Below, in pieces: positions 1 through 12,887 of a stretch of DNA of 64,000 nt (position 1 is its first letter; the number at the start of each line of letters is the position of its first letter). The position numbers and the translations under genes were made by a program. Source of the DNA: Antilocapra americana (Eukaryota > Chordata > Mammalia > Artiodactyla > Antilocapridae). Location: contig ML664175.1 of the NCBI GenBank assembly GCA_007570785.1, forward strand, positions 7,079,618 to 7,143,617. Direction: 5' to 3'. The notes under the pieces are model-generated. The model was given only the letters and a program-made list of their open reading frames with translations. It did not search any database and was not told the origin of the DNA.

Positions 1-1372
1 GTAGGCACTGCTACTCAATTGATGGATTTAGTCTCAAGAAGTTCCAACCTGCCTGCTCTCCCCAACTCTCTCCTAAGGAAAAAAAAAAAAACAGAGCTCT
101 TTTCAAAAGGGGTATATCCTCTGAAAGTGGCTGAACAATCTATGTAGCATATCTAGTGGGTGGCATGAACTGGAGAGATGAAACCGATTTTCTTGTTTAA
201 CAGGTTATAAAACCCCTTTTGTAAATTACAAACACTATCTCTTATATTAGTAAATCACATTTTACTTCAGAACATACCAAAGCTGAAAATTTATGATCGG
301 ACTGAAATATAGAAACAAAACACATTTGCAGACATTTAAGCTGATCTTGATAGGAAGAGAACCCCAGAAAATTATGTAAACAAGATTGTAATATTATTAA
401 AATATTCTGAAAAAAACAATTCAATGTTTAATGCATACTATTGATACTTAAGTCAAACTATAGCTAAATTTTTAATAAAATATTTTAATAAATATTATTA
501 AGCCAGATTTAATACTTTATTAATGGAAAAAACACTGAAATAATTATTTATGAACTTTATTGGAAAAATTGTAAATTCAGTATTCCTCCATTCTATCAAG
601 TTTTATCCTCAACATCAATTGCTCACTATCCTGAAAATAACAAACTTAAATAAAAAAAAAGAAAATTATCGATCAGTTAAGATGTATGAAATCAAGCTGT
701 GATTTTAGGCATTTTTTTCTCCTAAGTTTACTTTCTTTCTAAAGAAAGAAAATTAATTTCTAAGTATTAAGTTAATTTCTAAAAATTAATTTAGAAAGTT
801 GATTTCTAAATATTAGTCAACAGATACGTAATTTTTGTAACTAGATGGGGTTATTTCTAACATGCAAAATAATTCTTTTATCATTTAATATGTGAATCAT
901 GCATATGCATATGCATGTGGAAGTCTCAGCTTATTTGTTATTCATTTACACATTCATTCATTCATTTTGGTGGTGAAAACCTAGAAAAAAAATAGCATCT
1001 TAAAAGAGCAGCTCATAAGCATTACAGCTTTTTGTTTTTTTGGTACAGATCCTTAAGATGTTCAGAATAGTAAAATCAGTTTTTATGAAATGGAAAATAG
1101 AACTTTTCTAACCAATTTCTTACCCAAAACAGTGACTCTGACTTGATCACCACCATTTAAACAACAGCAAAATTACAGGGAACTCACTACCTGATGAGGC
1201 AGCTTATTGTATCATTCAACAGATTTAAGAATTTGAATATTTTTTTAAATGCTGTACGCTGTACACAAATCTCTTTATATGTCTAGCAATAGTCTTTGCT
1301 CTGGTTTCTGTAAAAATCCCAACAGTCTTCCCCCTTTTCACTAAGGTAGTCACTAATCATAGCTCCCATAAG
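1..1372. other. Unique AT-rich DNA, nothing recognised
   Basis: No exon-like segment with splice sites, and no recognisable repeat apart from the ATTC run. It may be WDR72 intron or 3' flank. Confidence 0.6.
944..966. repeat. (ATTC)n simple repeat
   Basis: A short ATTCATTC run lying in otherwise unique AT-rich DNA; it could be the tail of an L2. Confidence 0.7.
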
Positions 1373-2675
1373 GGTAATGCCAAAGAATGTTCAAACTACC
1401 ACACAATTGCACTCATCTCAGATGCTAACAAAATAATGTTCAAAATTCCCCAAGCCAGGCTTCAATACAATGTGAACCATGAACTTCCAGATGTTCAAGT
1501 TGGATTTAGAAAACGCAGAAGAACCAGAGATGAAATTGTCAACATCCACTGGATCATAGAAAAAGCAAAAGAATTCTAGAAAAACATCTATCTACTTCTG
1601 CTTTATTGACTATGCCAAAGCCTTTGATTGTGTGGATCACAGCAAACTATGGAAAATTCTTCAAGAGATGGGAATACCAGACCACCTGATCTGCCTCCTG
1701 AGAAATTTGTATGCAGGTCAAAAAGCAACAGTTAAAACTGGACATGGAACAATACACTGGTTCCAAATTGGGAAAGGAATATGTCAAGACTGTATATTGT
1801 CACCCTGCTTATTTAACTTATATGCACAGTACATCATGCAAAATTCTGGGCTGGAAGAAGTACAAGCTGGAATCAAGATTGCCAGGAGAAATTTCAATAA
1901 CCTCAGATATGCAGATGACACCACCCTTATGGCAGAAAGTGAAGAACTAAAGAGCCTCTTGATGAAAGTGAAAGAAGAGAGTGAAAAAGTTGGCTTAAAA
2001 CTCAACATTAAAAAAATGAAGATCAGGGCATCTGGTCCCATCACTTCATGGCAAATAGATGGGAAAACAATGGAAACAGTGACAAAATTTATTTTTCTGG
2101 GCTTTAAAGTCATTGCAGATGGTGACTGCAGCCATGAAATTATAAGACGTTTGCTCCTTGGAAAGAAAAAGCTATGACCAAGCTAGACAGCATAATAAAA
2201 CTTTGCTGACAAAGGTCCATCTAGTCAGAGCTATGGTTTTTCCAGTAGTAGTGTATGGATGTGAGACTTGAACTATAAAGAAAGCTGAGCGCCGAAGAAT
2301 GAATGATTTTGAACTGTGGTGTTGGAGAAGACTCTTGAGAGTCCCTTGGACTGTGAGGAGATCAAACCAGTCAATCCTAAAGGAAACCAGTCCTGAATAT
2401 TTATGAAAGGACTGATGCTGAAGCTGAAACTCCAATACTTTGGCCACCTGATGCGAAGAACTGACTAATTGGAAAAAACCCTGATCCTGAGAAAGGATGA
2501 AGGCAGGAAGAGAAGGAGATTACAGAGGACGACATGGTTGGATGGCATCACTGACTTGATGGATATGAGTTAGAGCAAGCTCTGGGAGTTGGTGATGGAC
2601 AGGGAAGCCTGGCGTACTGCAGTCCATGGGGTTGCAAAGAGTCAGACATGACTGAGCAACTGTACTGAACTGATG
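1373..2675 (+). mobile_element. BovB LINE, 5'-truncated, RT to 3' end (copy 1)
   Basis: This is RTE-clade non-LTR retrotransposon DNA starting inside the reverse transcriptase region and running to the usual BovB 3' end (ACTGAGCAACT...ACTGAACTGA). The longest intact piece of frame is 1632-2177 (181 codons), covering the RT palm. It contains the catalytic Y-A-D-D box at 1908-1919. Upstream, the motif-A region (ACTATGCCAAAGCCTTTGAT, about 1608-1627) is out of frame because of a stop near 1577 and a small indel. The downstream C-terminal region is also frameshifted. Dead copy; no convincing target-site duplication was found. Confidence 0.95.
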
Positions 2676-4545
2676 CTAAAATTTTATTTTTTGAGGCAAA
2701 AAATTTTGCTAGTCATTCTTCCACCTCCTGTTTTTTAAAGTCCTTCATCAGTTCCTGCTCTAAAAGCACTACTAAACATCTCTAGCAGGGACTGTACATC
2801 ATCTCACTCAAATATCACAAAATTCCATGTGAGGGTTATTATCTCCTAGGAGGTGGGCACCTAGCTTCCATCAATACAATCTGGATTATAAGCATATATA
2901 ACTCAAAATATACTACTGGCACATGCAAATATCCAATGTCTTTCAGAGTTTATTAGCAAAATGTGTAGGGGAAATTTTAATTATGATATACTTAAATTGT
3001 AAAGTAATATTTAACTCATCTATTTATCTTAGGGTAATTAAGAAAATTCATAGTATTTAATCAAAGTAGGTAGTTTATTGAAACATACAAGGCCAAAGCT
3101 TTCTTCCTCTTTTCAGGACTTATGGCTATTCCATTCTGCATGTGTGATCATTCTTCTTTGTCTCTCTCTGCATATAGGCTTTCTATTATTTGAATTACTA
3201 TAGCCAGCTCATCTCTGTATTTATATGATCATTCTGATTGACATCAAACAGAAACTGCATTGGGCCACAACATTTCCAGTTTCCAGTTTCTGGGATAGAA
3301 ATCTTATTTTATCCCAGGTCTCTACCCATCATTGGTCTGGTAGAGATGACCAGGGTCACAGAGTTACATAACCAGTTGGTCATGCATCTGCACTGTATGT
3401 ATTCTCCGAAAGGTCATGGGTGAGGCTGTGAGAGGAAGCATCAACTAAACAGGCACCCTGAGAGATGTCTACTGTAATACTATTGAAGTGTGTGTCTATT
3501 GGCTAAAACACATATTAAATACAGAGCTAGGCTGATATCATCATAATAGTCACACTCTGAATCACCCTTCAATGAGAATTCTATATATCAGTAATTCCAT
3601 TAGGTTATGAGGCATTTATTTGCATCCACATGATCAAATATAGAATGTGAGTACCACAGACATGAGCCTCCTGGACTTCTTTAAATAGGTATAGTTCCTG
3701 TAGCCTTAATTAAGCCTCTCCTCTCACAGTACTCAGATTTGCTCTCACAAGAGTAATGACCTCATTCATCATGACCACCTAGGATGTCTATGTGAGTGAA
3801 GGGATATAATTTGCATTGTTTTGTAGGGGTTTTTTTATTTTTATTTCTGTTAATCTTTGCATTAGTGATGAAAAAATGATTGTAAAAACAATAACATTTA
3901 AAGTTCATGTCTTTGTGGTCTTCAATGAAGGGTGTATAAAGGTGGTTCATGCTTAAAAACTCAGTAGAAGTGAGCTGATTTTTCACCCAGAACGATATGC
4001 TTTTGGAGGTACATAATCTCTTTTTTCTTTCTTCTTATAATCTGTACACTCACACTGAGAGCTTGAGTTAGAAAAAATAACTTATTACTTTAAAAATAGG
4101 AGAGAATTTCCATGATTGTATCTAGGTAAAGAATTGTTAGATTTGACTCCAAAAGCACAATCCATAAAAGTAAAAATATTGATACATTGGACTTCCTCAA
4201 AATTAGATGCTTTATCCCCTCTGAGACAGAATGGGAGTACTTTTGCAAGAAACACTTAACTTTTCTCTGGAAACTGCCTTCAGCAAACAGAAGCCACCTT
4301 GACTAGAGGTGCTTGGGAAGTTGCATACCCCACTGGGGTGGGCTGCAGACTATAATGAACTGATACAAACAAACCCAGGTCTTCTGTAACTATCCAAGCT
4401 GTGTTTCAGATATTGCTATTGTGGAAAAACTCCTGACCTTCATCATATCAGCAGCAATCATGTGTCTCCTTTTTACAGAATTATATTTTCTACTATTTCA
4501 CCACAAATACAGAATTTCCACAGTGTTTGGGTTTTTTTATTAATT
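2676..4545. other. Unique AT-rich DNA, nothing recognised
   Basis: Short open frames here (for example 3238-3423 and 3986-3762) show no homology or splice context. Confidence 0.6.
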
Positions 4546-4552
4546 GGAAAGT

Positions 4553-4766
4553 GAAACCATTAGTTGCTCAGTCATGTACAACTCTGTGATCCCATGGACT
4601 GTAGCCCACCATGCTCCTCTGTCCATGGAATTGTCCAGGCAAGAATTCTGGAGTGGGTAGCCATTCCCTTCTCCAGGGGATCTTCCCATCCCAGGAGTCA
4701 AACCTGGGTCTACTGCATTGGAGGCAGATTCTGTACCATACAAGCTATCAGGGAAATCCAAATAAA
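4553..4766 (-). mobile_element. Bov-tA SINE
   Basis: A tRNA-derived ruminant SINE in reverse orientation (TTGCTCAGTCATG...TATCAGGGAAATCC). A 7-bp repeat GGAAAGT at 4546-4552 and 4767-4773 is a plausible target-site duplication. Confidence 0.93.
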
Positions 4767-4984
4767 GGAAAGTACTTTATGTTCTTATATTGAATACCAG
4801 TGCCTTTAAAGTTAGGGTTGAGAGGAGATGGAGATGATACATTTTCTCTCACATTGGAGAGACACTCTGATGGTCATAGATTCCAAACAGTGCCAACCAA
4901 CTCAGACAGCTAATATCATCTTAAGAAACTATCATTTTCCTGTGACATTGAAAAATCAATTGACTTAACTTCATTCCTCTTTTG

Positions 4985-6141
4985 CTCAGTTCAGTCAGTC
5001 AGTTCAGTCACTCAGTCATGTCTGACTCCTTGCATCCCCATGGACTGCAGTACGCCAGGCTTCCTAGTCCATCACCAATTCCCAGAGCTTGCTCTAACTC
5101 ATGTCCATCAAGTTGGCGATGCCATCCAACCATGTCATCCCCTTCTCCTCCTACTTTCATCCTTTCCCGGGATCAGGGTTTTTTCCAATTAGCTAGTTCT
5201 TCACATCAGGTGGCCAAAGTATTGGAGTTTCAGGTTCAGCATCAGTCCTTTCATAAATATTCAGGACTGATTTCCTTTAGGATTGACTGGTTTGATCTCC
5301 AAGGGACTCTCAAGAGTCTTCTCCAACACGACAGTTCAAAATCATCCATTCTTCAACACTCAGCTTTCTTTATAGTTCAAATCTCACATCCCTACATGAC
5401 TACTGGAAAAACCATAGCTCTGACTAGATGGACCTTTGTCAGCAAAGTAATGTCTCTTTTTTTTAATATGCTATCTAGCTTGGTCATAACTTTTCTTCCA
5501 AGGAACAAGTATCTTTTAATTTCATGGCTGCAATCACCATCTGCAGTGACTTTGGAGCCCAGGAAAATAAAGTCTGTCACTGTTTCCTTTGTTCCCCCAT
5601 CTATTTGCCATGAAGTGATAGGACCAGATGCCCTGATCTTTGTTTTTGGATGTTGAGTTTTAAGCCAGCTTTTTGACTCTCCTCTTTCACTTTCATCAAG
5701 AGGATCTTTAGTTCCTCTTCACTTTCTACCATAAGGGTGGTGTCATCTGCATATCTGAGATTATTGATATTTATCCCGGCATTCTTGATTCCAGCTTGTG
5801 CTTCATCCAGCTCAGAATTTTGCATGATGTACTGTGCATATAAGTTAAATAAGCAGGGTGACAATATACAGCCTTGACATACTCCTTTCCCAATTTGGAA
5901 CCAGTGTATTGTTCCATGTCCAGTTTTAACTGTTGCTTCTTGACCTGCACAGAAATTTCTCAGAAGGCAGGTAAGGTGATCTGGTATTCCCATCTCTTGA
6001 AGAATTTTCCATAGTTTACTGTGATCAACATAGTCAAAGGCTTTGTTGTAGTAAATAAAGCAGATGTTTTTCTGGAACTCTCTTGGTTTTTCTAGGATCC
6101 AATGGATACTGGCAATTTGATCTCTGGTTCCTCTGCCTTTT
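4985..6141 (-). mobile_element. BovB LINE, inverted copy (copy 2)
   Basis: Read on the minus strand, this copy starts in the RT at the G-R-G-T-R-D-Q-I block and ends at the BovB 3' terminus near 4985. A 190-codon open piece (6173-5601) contains the RT palm with an intact Y-A-D-D box, and a further short piece (5580-5392) covers the thumb-side region. Stops and a frameshift near 5590-5650 inactivate it. Candidate target-site duplication: CCTCTTTTGCT (4976-4986) and CCTTTTTTGCT (6136-6146), one mismatch. This is tentative because the second copy overlaps element-like sequence. Confidence 0.93.
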
Positions 6142-6419
6142 TTGCTGAGTATATTATTTGGTCCAAAAGACATTCTCCAAAATGTGTATGTATATATGTG
6201 TGTGTTTGTATTTTAAAATAAATATAAAATAAAATACTTTATAAATATGAAATAAAATGTATTTTATTCATTCGAAGATATCACCAACTTTAAATGTGTT
6301 TTACATTTTGTAAGTTTTTGGACCAAATTAATTCCACATCAGTAGTACACATTTTGTATCAATTCATAATTGTATACATCTACTCATGCAATACATACCC
6401 CTTTTTTCCCCAATATCCT

Positions 6420-6433
6420 AATGATGTTGGAGT
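6420..6433. repeat. Target-site duplication, left copy (BovB 6434-8297)
   Basis: AATGATGTTGGAGT is identical to 8298-8311 and directly abuts the truncated 5' end of the BovB. Confidence 0.8.
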
Positions 6434-8297
6434 AGCCATTATGGTCAACAAAAGAGACTTAAATGCAGTGCTTGGCTGCAATCTCAAAAATGACAGAATG
6501 ATCTCCGTTCATTTCCAAGGCAAACCATTTAACATCACAGTAATCCAAGCCTATGCCCTGACCAGTAACGCTGAAGAAGCTGAAGGGGAACGGTTCTATG
6601 AAGACCTACAAGACCTTTTAGAACGTGCACCCAAAAAAGATGTCCCTTTCATTATATGGGACTGGAATGCAAAAGTAGGAAGTCAGGAAACACCTGGAGT
6701 AACAGGCAAATTTGGCCTTGGAGTACAGAATGAAGAAGGGCAAAGGCTAATAGAGTTTTGCAAAGAGAACATACTGTTATAGCAAACACTCTCTTCCAAA
6801 AACATAAGAGAAGACTCTACACATGGACATCACCACATGGTCGACAACAAAATCAGACTGATTATATTCTTTGCAGCCAAAGATGGAGAAGTCAGCAAAA
6901 ACAGACAGGAGTGGACTGTGGCTCAAATCATGAACTCCTTATTGCCAAATTCAGACTTAACTTGAAGGAAGTATGGAAAGCCACTAAACCATTCAGGTAT
7001 GACCTAAATCAAATCCCTTATGATTATAAAGTGGAAGTGAGAAATAGATTTAAAGGACTAGATCTTATAGACAGAATGCCTGGATGGAGGTTCATGACAC
7101 TGTGCAGGACACAGGGATCCATCCCCATGGAAAAGAAATGGAAAAAAGCAAAATGGCTGTCTGAGAAGGCCTTGCAAATAGCTGTGAAAAGAAGAGAAGC
7201 GAAAACCAAAGGAGAAAAAGAAAGATTCCCATCTTAATGCAGAGTTCCAAAGAATAGCAAGGAGAGATAAGAAAGCCTTCCTCAGTGATCAATGCAAAGA
7301 AATAGAGGGAAACAACAGAATGGGAAAGACTACAGATCTCTTCAAGAAAATTAGAGATACCAAGGGAATATTTCATGCAAAGATGGGCTCAATAAAGGAC
7401 GGAAATGGTATGGACCTAACAGAAGCAGAAGATATTAAGAAGAGGTGGCAAGAATACACAGAAGAACTGTACAAAAAAAATCTTCATGACCCAGATAATC
7501 ACGATGGTGTGATCATTCACTTAGAGCCAGACATCCTGGAATGTGAAGACAAGTTTGCCTTAGGAAGCATCACGACAAACAAAGCTAGTAGAGGTGATGG
7601 AATTCCGGTTGAGCTATTTCAAATCCTGAAAGATGACGCTGTGAAAGTGCTTCACTCAATATGCCAGCAAATTTGGAGAACTCAGCAATGGCCACAGGAC
7701 GGGAAAAGGTCAGTTTTCATTCCAATCCCAAAAAAGGCAATGCCAAAGAATACTCAAACTACCACACAATTGCACTCATCTCACACCCTAGAGTAAAGTA
7801 ATGCTTAAAATTGTCCAAGCCAGGCTTCAAAACTACATGAACCGTGAACCTCCAGCTGTTCAAGCTGGATTTAGTAAAGGCAGAGAATTGGACTATAAAA
7901 AAAGCTGAGCGCCAATGAATTGATGCTTTTGAACTGTGGTGTTTAAGAAGACTCTTGAGATTCCCTTGGACTGCAAGGAGATCCAACAAGTCCATCCTAA
8001 AGGAGATCAGTCCTGGGTGTTCATTGGAAGGACTGATGTTGAAGCTGAAACTCCAATACTTTGGCCACCTTATATGAAGAGTTGACTCATTGGAAAAGAC
8101 CCTAATGCTGGGAAGGGTTGGGGGCAGGAGGAGAAAGAGATGACAGAGGATGAGATGGCTGGATGGCATCACCACCTCGAGAGACATGGGTTTGGGTAGA
8201 CTCTGGGAGTTCGTGATGGACAGGGAGGCCAGGCGTGCTGTGATTCATGGAGTCGCCAAGAGTCGGACACGACTGAGGACTGAACTAAACTGAACGG
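6434..8297 (+). mobile_element. BovB LINE with internal RT deletion (copy 3)
   Basis: This copy starts in the N-terminal apurinic-type endonuclease, continues through the linker to the first RT block, then jumps at about 7885-7892 straight to the C-terminal region and 3' end. The core of the RT is missing (roughly 0.74 kb by comparison with the copy at 36644-38838). Surviving frame pieces are 6434-6782, 6758-7237 and 7320-7796, separated by frameshifts. The endonuclease has N-H in place of the S-D-H catalytic pair (AAT at 6926-6928). It is flanked by a perfect 14-bp direct repeat AATGATGTTGGAGT (6420-6433 and 8298-8311), which I take as its target-site duplication. Confidence 0.95.
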
Positions 8298-8311
8298 AAT
8301 GATGTTGGAGT
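8298..8311. repeat. Target-site duplication, right copy (BovB 6434-8297)
   Basis: AATGATGTTGGAGT directly follows the BovB 3' tail ACTGAACGG. Confidence 0.8.
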
Positions 8312-10783
8312 CTAATCCCATGTGTATTCAAAGGCTAGTATTTTTCTGATTTACTTTAGTCACTACCTTTCTGAACAATGTCATTTGATGAACTACTTTT
8401 CATGATTCTTTTCTGTAATTTTAACTCCTTTATTAATTTTGGCATCAGCTGTTTTATTTGCATTTTCTGTCCATTAATATCTTAGTTTGGTATTTTCTAT
8501 TTCTTTAATTGAATAACGTATCCTAGGATATTGAGTAGATCCTCTTACATGTCAGCTGGAAACCTCTTAGTCCTTTATAATCCATGACTCAGTTGCAAGA
8601 ATATCCCTGATTGAAAATATAATGATCTCTTATGAAAGATTATACATTTCTACTGTCTTTAGTCATATATTTATATATCACTTGATATGACAGGCAGTCT
8701 TCTGCATCCAAGGCACTATTTTGTTTCAGTTCCATATCACAGTGTAATGTTTCTGAAGATATATTAAGTCACAGTTAATAATCCATACAGTTTGGATTTA
8801 GCTGTGATATTTAGCTATAGATTTAGCTAAATATATTTCTTCTATAAAACATGTAATATTTAGCTGCAAGTAATGCTGCGACTGCAAATAATTCAATGAA
8901 GGTGAGAACTGAAAACAGGAATACCTTCCCCACCTGGCTAAGTTCATGCATAAGCAATGACACTCATTATTTGTACAACTGATAACTGTCTTTAACTTAG
9001 ATTCACATTCATTCAATACTTACTTACAATCTCATACTGGCAAGCATTAACTTAGGTACTAAGGGAACAGGCTGAATAATACAGATAAAATCTTTACCCT
9101 CATTAAGCTTATGTTCTTCAACTATAAGAGGTACCACAGTTCAAAAATAATATAGAGAATTATGTAAAATACATATCTCAGGAGAGAAAAAATGATATAC
9201 TTTTAAAGTCTTCTAGATATTCTAAATTGACTGTTTTTAATACATTTAATTTTATTTAAAATTCTCTCAAACAGACTGCTTTAGTATTCATATATTTTCC
9301 TTGAAAAGATGTTTCTTTTATTATGTTGATGTAATTTCTACTGTAAAATATTGGTTTCATATAAGAAATGATGTAAAACCCAGAGTTTCTTTTCTTCCTA
9401 TTATTTCTTCTATAAAACATGAACACAGAATTTTCAAGGGATGCTTTCCATTTATTTCCTCTGTGCTCAGACATCGAAAGGAAAGGAGTATAGGACTGGG
9501 AAAGGGTATGTAGGTATTCTAATGGTAGAGATGGTAGAACTAAAATAATTCACACATCAATCCCTCACTTCAAAGCCAGATACAATATGTACACACACAT
9601 ACATTTAAAAATAATTTATATGTGCATATATATGTGCATATATAATTTATATGTTATGCTTTGATACATATTTCAAAAAGCAATATAGGAAAATTAGTAG
9701 TGGATTTTTTTCAAGTGAGTGCTAACATATCATACGTTACAAATTCAACAGGAGAATCATTGCTAATTGTATTTGAAAACTACCAAGTGAGCATGTACTT
9801 TTATGTGTAAATGTATATTTAATCTTTGATATTCATGGGAAGTGATTCATGGCCAGTTTCCACAATATGCCAAGGAGATGCTTTATATCTGTATACTGAC
9901 ACTTTATATATTAGTCTATAATCAATACTATTTGCTGTGTGCTCTGTCACTGAAATAAAACCATGATGGTTCTGCAAATAAAGTTTTAATTGTTAATACA
10001 AACATCCTGATTTTGAAATGTAGTAACCCTGTATATCCCCTAACACAAGTTTATTACCAGGTATAAAAATCAACCTAGGTTTTAAAAGTCTTAAAACGTT
10101 GATATTTAAAAGGAAAATCTGAACTTGTGTGCTGTTTTTCAGTGCAAACAGGTCATATATCTTGGGAGAAAGTCTGAACTCAGTTTTCTCACCTGTAAAA
10201 TGAAGATAATAATTCCTAGCTCACAAAATTCTTGCCAAAATTAAATTAGACATATGTGCAAACCACACAGAATTTGAGGGCTGCTATTAAAATGGCAAAA
10301 TGTTAAAAATTTAAACTTGATTAGTGCCTGTAGGTGGATTACTATTAACCTGTGCATTTCAATAACTGCTGTCAATATCCATATACACAGATATTTATTT
10401 AAATGCTGATGTTTTTAAATGCTGATGTTTTAAGCCTATGCAATCACTTAACTCATTCAGCTCTCTCAGAAGGAAGAACTGACAGCTAACAACTTCTGTA
10501 AAATTGTTAAGAAGATGTCTCTGAGGCCTATTGAGACATAGGCTTCAATCTTTAAACCATCTAACATAGTAAGAAATATCTAAATTATAAACCTGAAAAC
10601 TTCCTAGCATCTAGCACAGTTCACAAACTGGTCTCACCCTGACTTTGAACCTGTTCCACTTACCCATGAGATTATACTACAATCAAACTCCTTATGACAT
10701 TGCTTTATTTCTAGCTCACCAGAGGTCTAACCTTCTCTAGACTGTGTACCAAGGGCTGTACCTCAAATAATAAGGGTTTTAAA
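8312..10783. other. AT-rich DNA with a faint L2-like piece
   Basis: About 9005-9140 (TCATTCAATACTTACTTACA...CTTTACCCTCATTAAGCTTA) resembles an inverted L2 3' end, and 10165-10260 (TCTCACCTGTAAAATGAAGA) a MIR core. The rest is unassigned. Confidence 0.5.
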
Positions 10784-10995
10784 AGTGAAAGTGTTAGACA
10801 CTCAGTCATGTCCAACTCTTTGCAAACCTGTGGACTGTAGCTCACCAGGCTCCCCTGTCCATAGGATTTCCCAGGCGAGAATACTGGAATGGGTTGCCAT
10901 TTCCTTCTCCAGGGGATCTTCCTCACCCAGGGATTGAACCTGGGTCTCCTGCATTGCAGGCAGATTCTTTACCATCTGAGTTACCAGGGAAGCCC
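10784..10995 (-). mobile_element. Bov-tA SINE
   Basis: Full-length reverse-oriented copy, running from the 3' tail side (AAAGTGAAAGTGTTAGACAC) to the tRNA-like head (CATCTGAGTTACCAGGGAAG on the plus strand). Confidence 0.94.
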
Positions 10996-12887
10996 CTGAA
11001 TAAGAGTACCTTGGTACATGTCTGGAGACATTTTGATTGGGGCAAATCAGTCAGTGCATGCCTCCCCATATATCCCAAGATACACACACTTGAAAGGAAT
11101 CCCCATTGTTAGCAGAATTTTTTCTCTTTCACAAATCCCTTGAGATGATAGTAAGATGAATATTTTGAAATTAAATGTTAAGAATGTTCAGAAAAGAGTA
11201 TAGTGCCTCCAGTTCCTTAGCTTCTCTTAGGTGGGTTCAAAGCTGCCACTACCATGTCCCTAAGCAAAGGACTCACCATAAGGTACTCCTTTTTGTGTAT
11301 AACATGTGCAGTGCTTATTACTTATTAGGTAAATGTTTGATTGATGGCTGTTAAACGATAATTCCTGTCCTCTTTTCTTCCTCTCTCAGCCTTACAAATA
11401 AACACACAGAGAAGTTTTCAAGCTAAAGTTACCTTGTCAAGTGTTGAGCAAGTTAAAACCTTGGTTTCTGTAAGAACCTAGTGAAAATTAAATAAAGCAA
11501 GTTTTGTGGGCACGTCAATGACCTGGAGAGTACATACTCACTCTGAAAAGTTGGTCTGATATAACCACTGCTACTCTTGTTGCACTAAAATGACAACTCC
11601 GTGTGGCATCTCTTTGTATTTTTCATGAGAAGCCAGAAATTCAGAATATTTTATGAAAGCTCCTAGTTTATAAATGGTGGCAATTAAGTTTTTCCCCCAT
11701 GAACTACTGTGTAAATCAAACAGAAAGCACCCACAGGGGACCAGTATGAACATGTGCTATAAAACTTTAAAACTGAACTGTCTCTAGATGTAACTACTAT
11801 GCATCTGAGCTTGAAAAGATTCCTTGCTCCTTCAAATAGACTCGCATGCTACTTGTAAGCACCCAGGCTGTTCATGACTCGGTTCCAGTGTGCTCTCTCT
11901 CCTTATGTAAGAAGTTTGGTCAGTACCTGACTCAAAATTATGACTCTCATTTTAATCAGCAAGAAAGAATTTCTGCACTGTAAAATCTTATTAAGGGAAT
12001 TTGATTGCAAATTGAATGTGATCCAGCACCTTTCCAAAGCTCATTTAAGATATTTGGTATTTGAGAGAAAAAGCCTAAATGGGTATGTTAATTATCCATT
12101 ATCTGCACTATTCCAAATTCTATCCCTGTGCTCTCAGACCATGTGAAAATAATGTCTTAGGCCACATTATCTCAGTCAGTCAAAGACATGGCTTCTGAGA
12201 TATGGCTCAATGTCATGTTCTTTGATTTTATAGATGACTGATACTAAAAAGTGTCATATTTAAGAGGAGTTTTTGTACTTTTTAAAACACTGGTTGGAGG
12301 TATATTCTACTATGTGACTTAGTAGTGCTTTATATTGGCACTCATGTGATAAATCCCAGGAAAAATGGTTCCAGGAAAGGATGTTTAGCCTCACAGATGC
12401 ATCTGTGTATGATATCTTAATGGGAACCAATTTCTTTGCTTTAGTTCCAGGCCAAACTTCAAAAGCGACATTAAGTGAGAATAAGAATCCTAGATTTGTT
12501 TCTGAGTTTTTGAAGCCCTTACTGACTCTTCTCCTTGCCCCCTTTATTTATTCACTAATGTCAGCATTGGGTTTAGGTTTCAGGTAACTGGGAGTATCCC
12601 AGTTATAACCATTTGTTTTTATTCAAGTGATTTGATTCTTGGTCATCAATATTTTAAAATTAATTCACTCTAGTTTTATAATATTATTGCTTTGCTCTTT
12701 TATTTATTAGTGTAATTTAAAAAATAAACAATTCTATTTATATCATAGATTCTGGTGGGTGTCTACTTCCAAATATCTTCTTTATTACCTATAACAGGGC
12801 CTGAAAATATCACTTTAGAAATAAATTATCTGTGGGTTTAAGCATAGTGTAGTTCTAAACTTCTTGGAATTCCTAGAACTGTCACCT
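10996..12887. other. Unique DNA, nothing recognised
   Basis: No convincing exon or repeat. The short open frames are shadow ORFs in AT-rich sequence. Confidence 0.6.

Noticed and set aside
944..966. Short regular repeats as a CRISPR-like array (also 48725-48750 and 51900-51919)
   Set aside because: They are tetranucleotide microsatellites without spacers, in a mammalian genome.
1632..2177. Reverse transcriptase gene of a possible retron or defence system
   Set aside because: The sequence and its 3' tail are BovB (RTE-clade LINE), present nine times in this eukaryotic window and broken everywhere.
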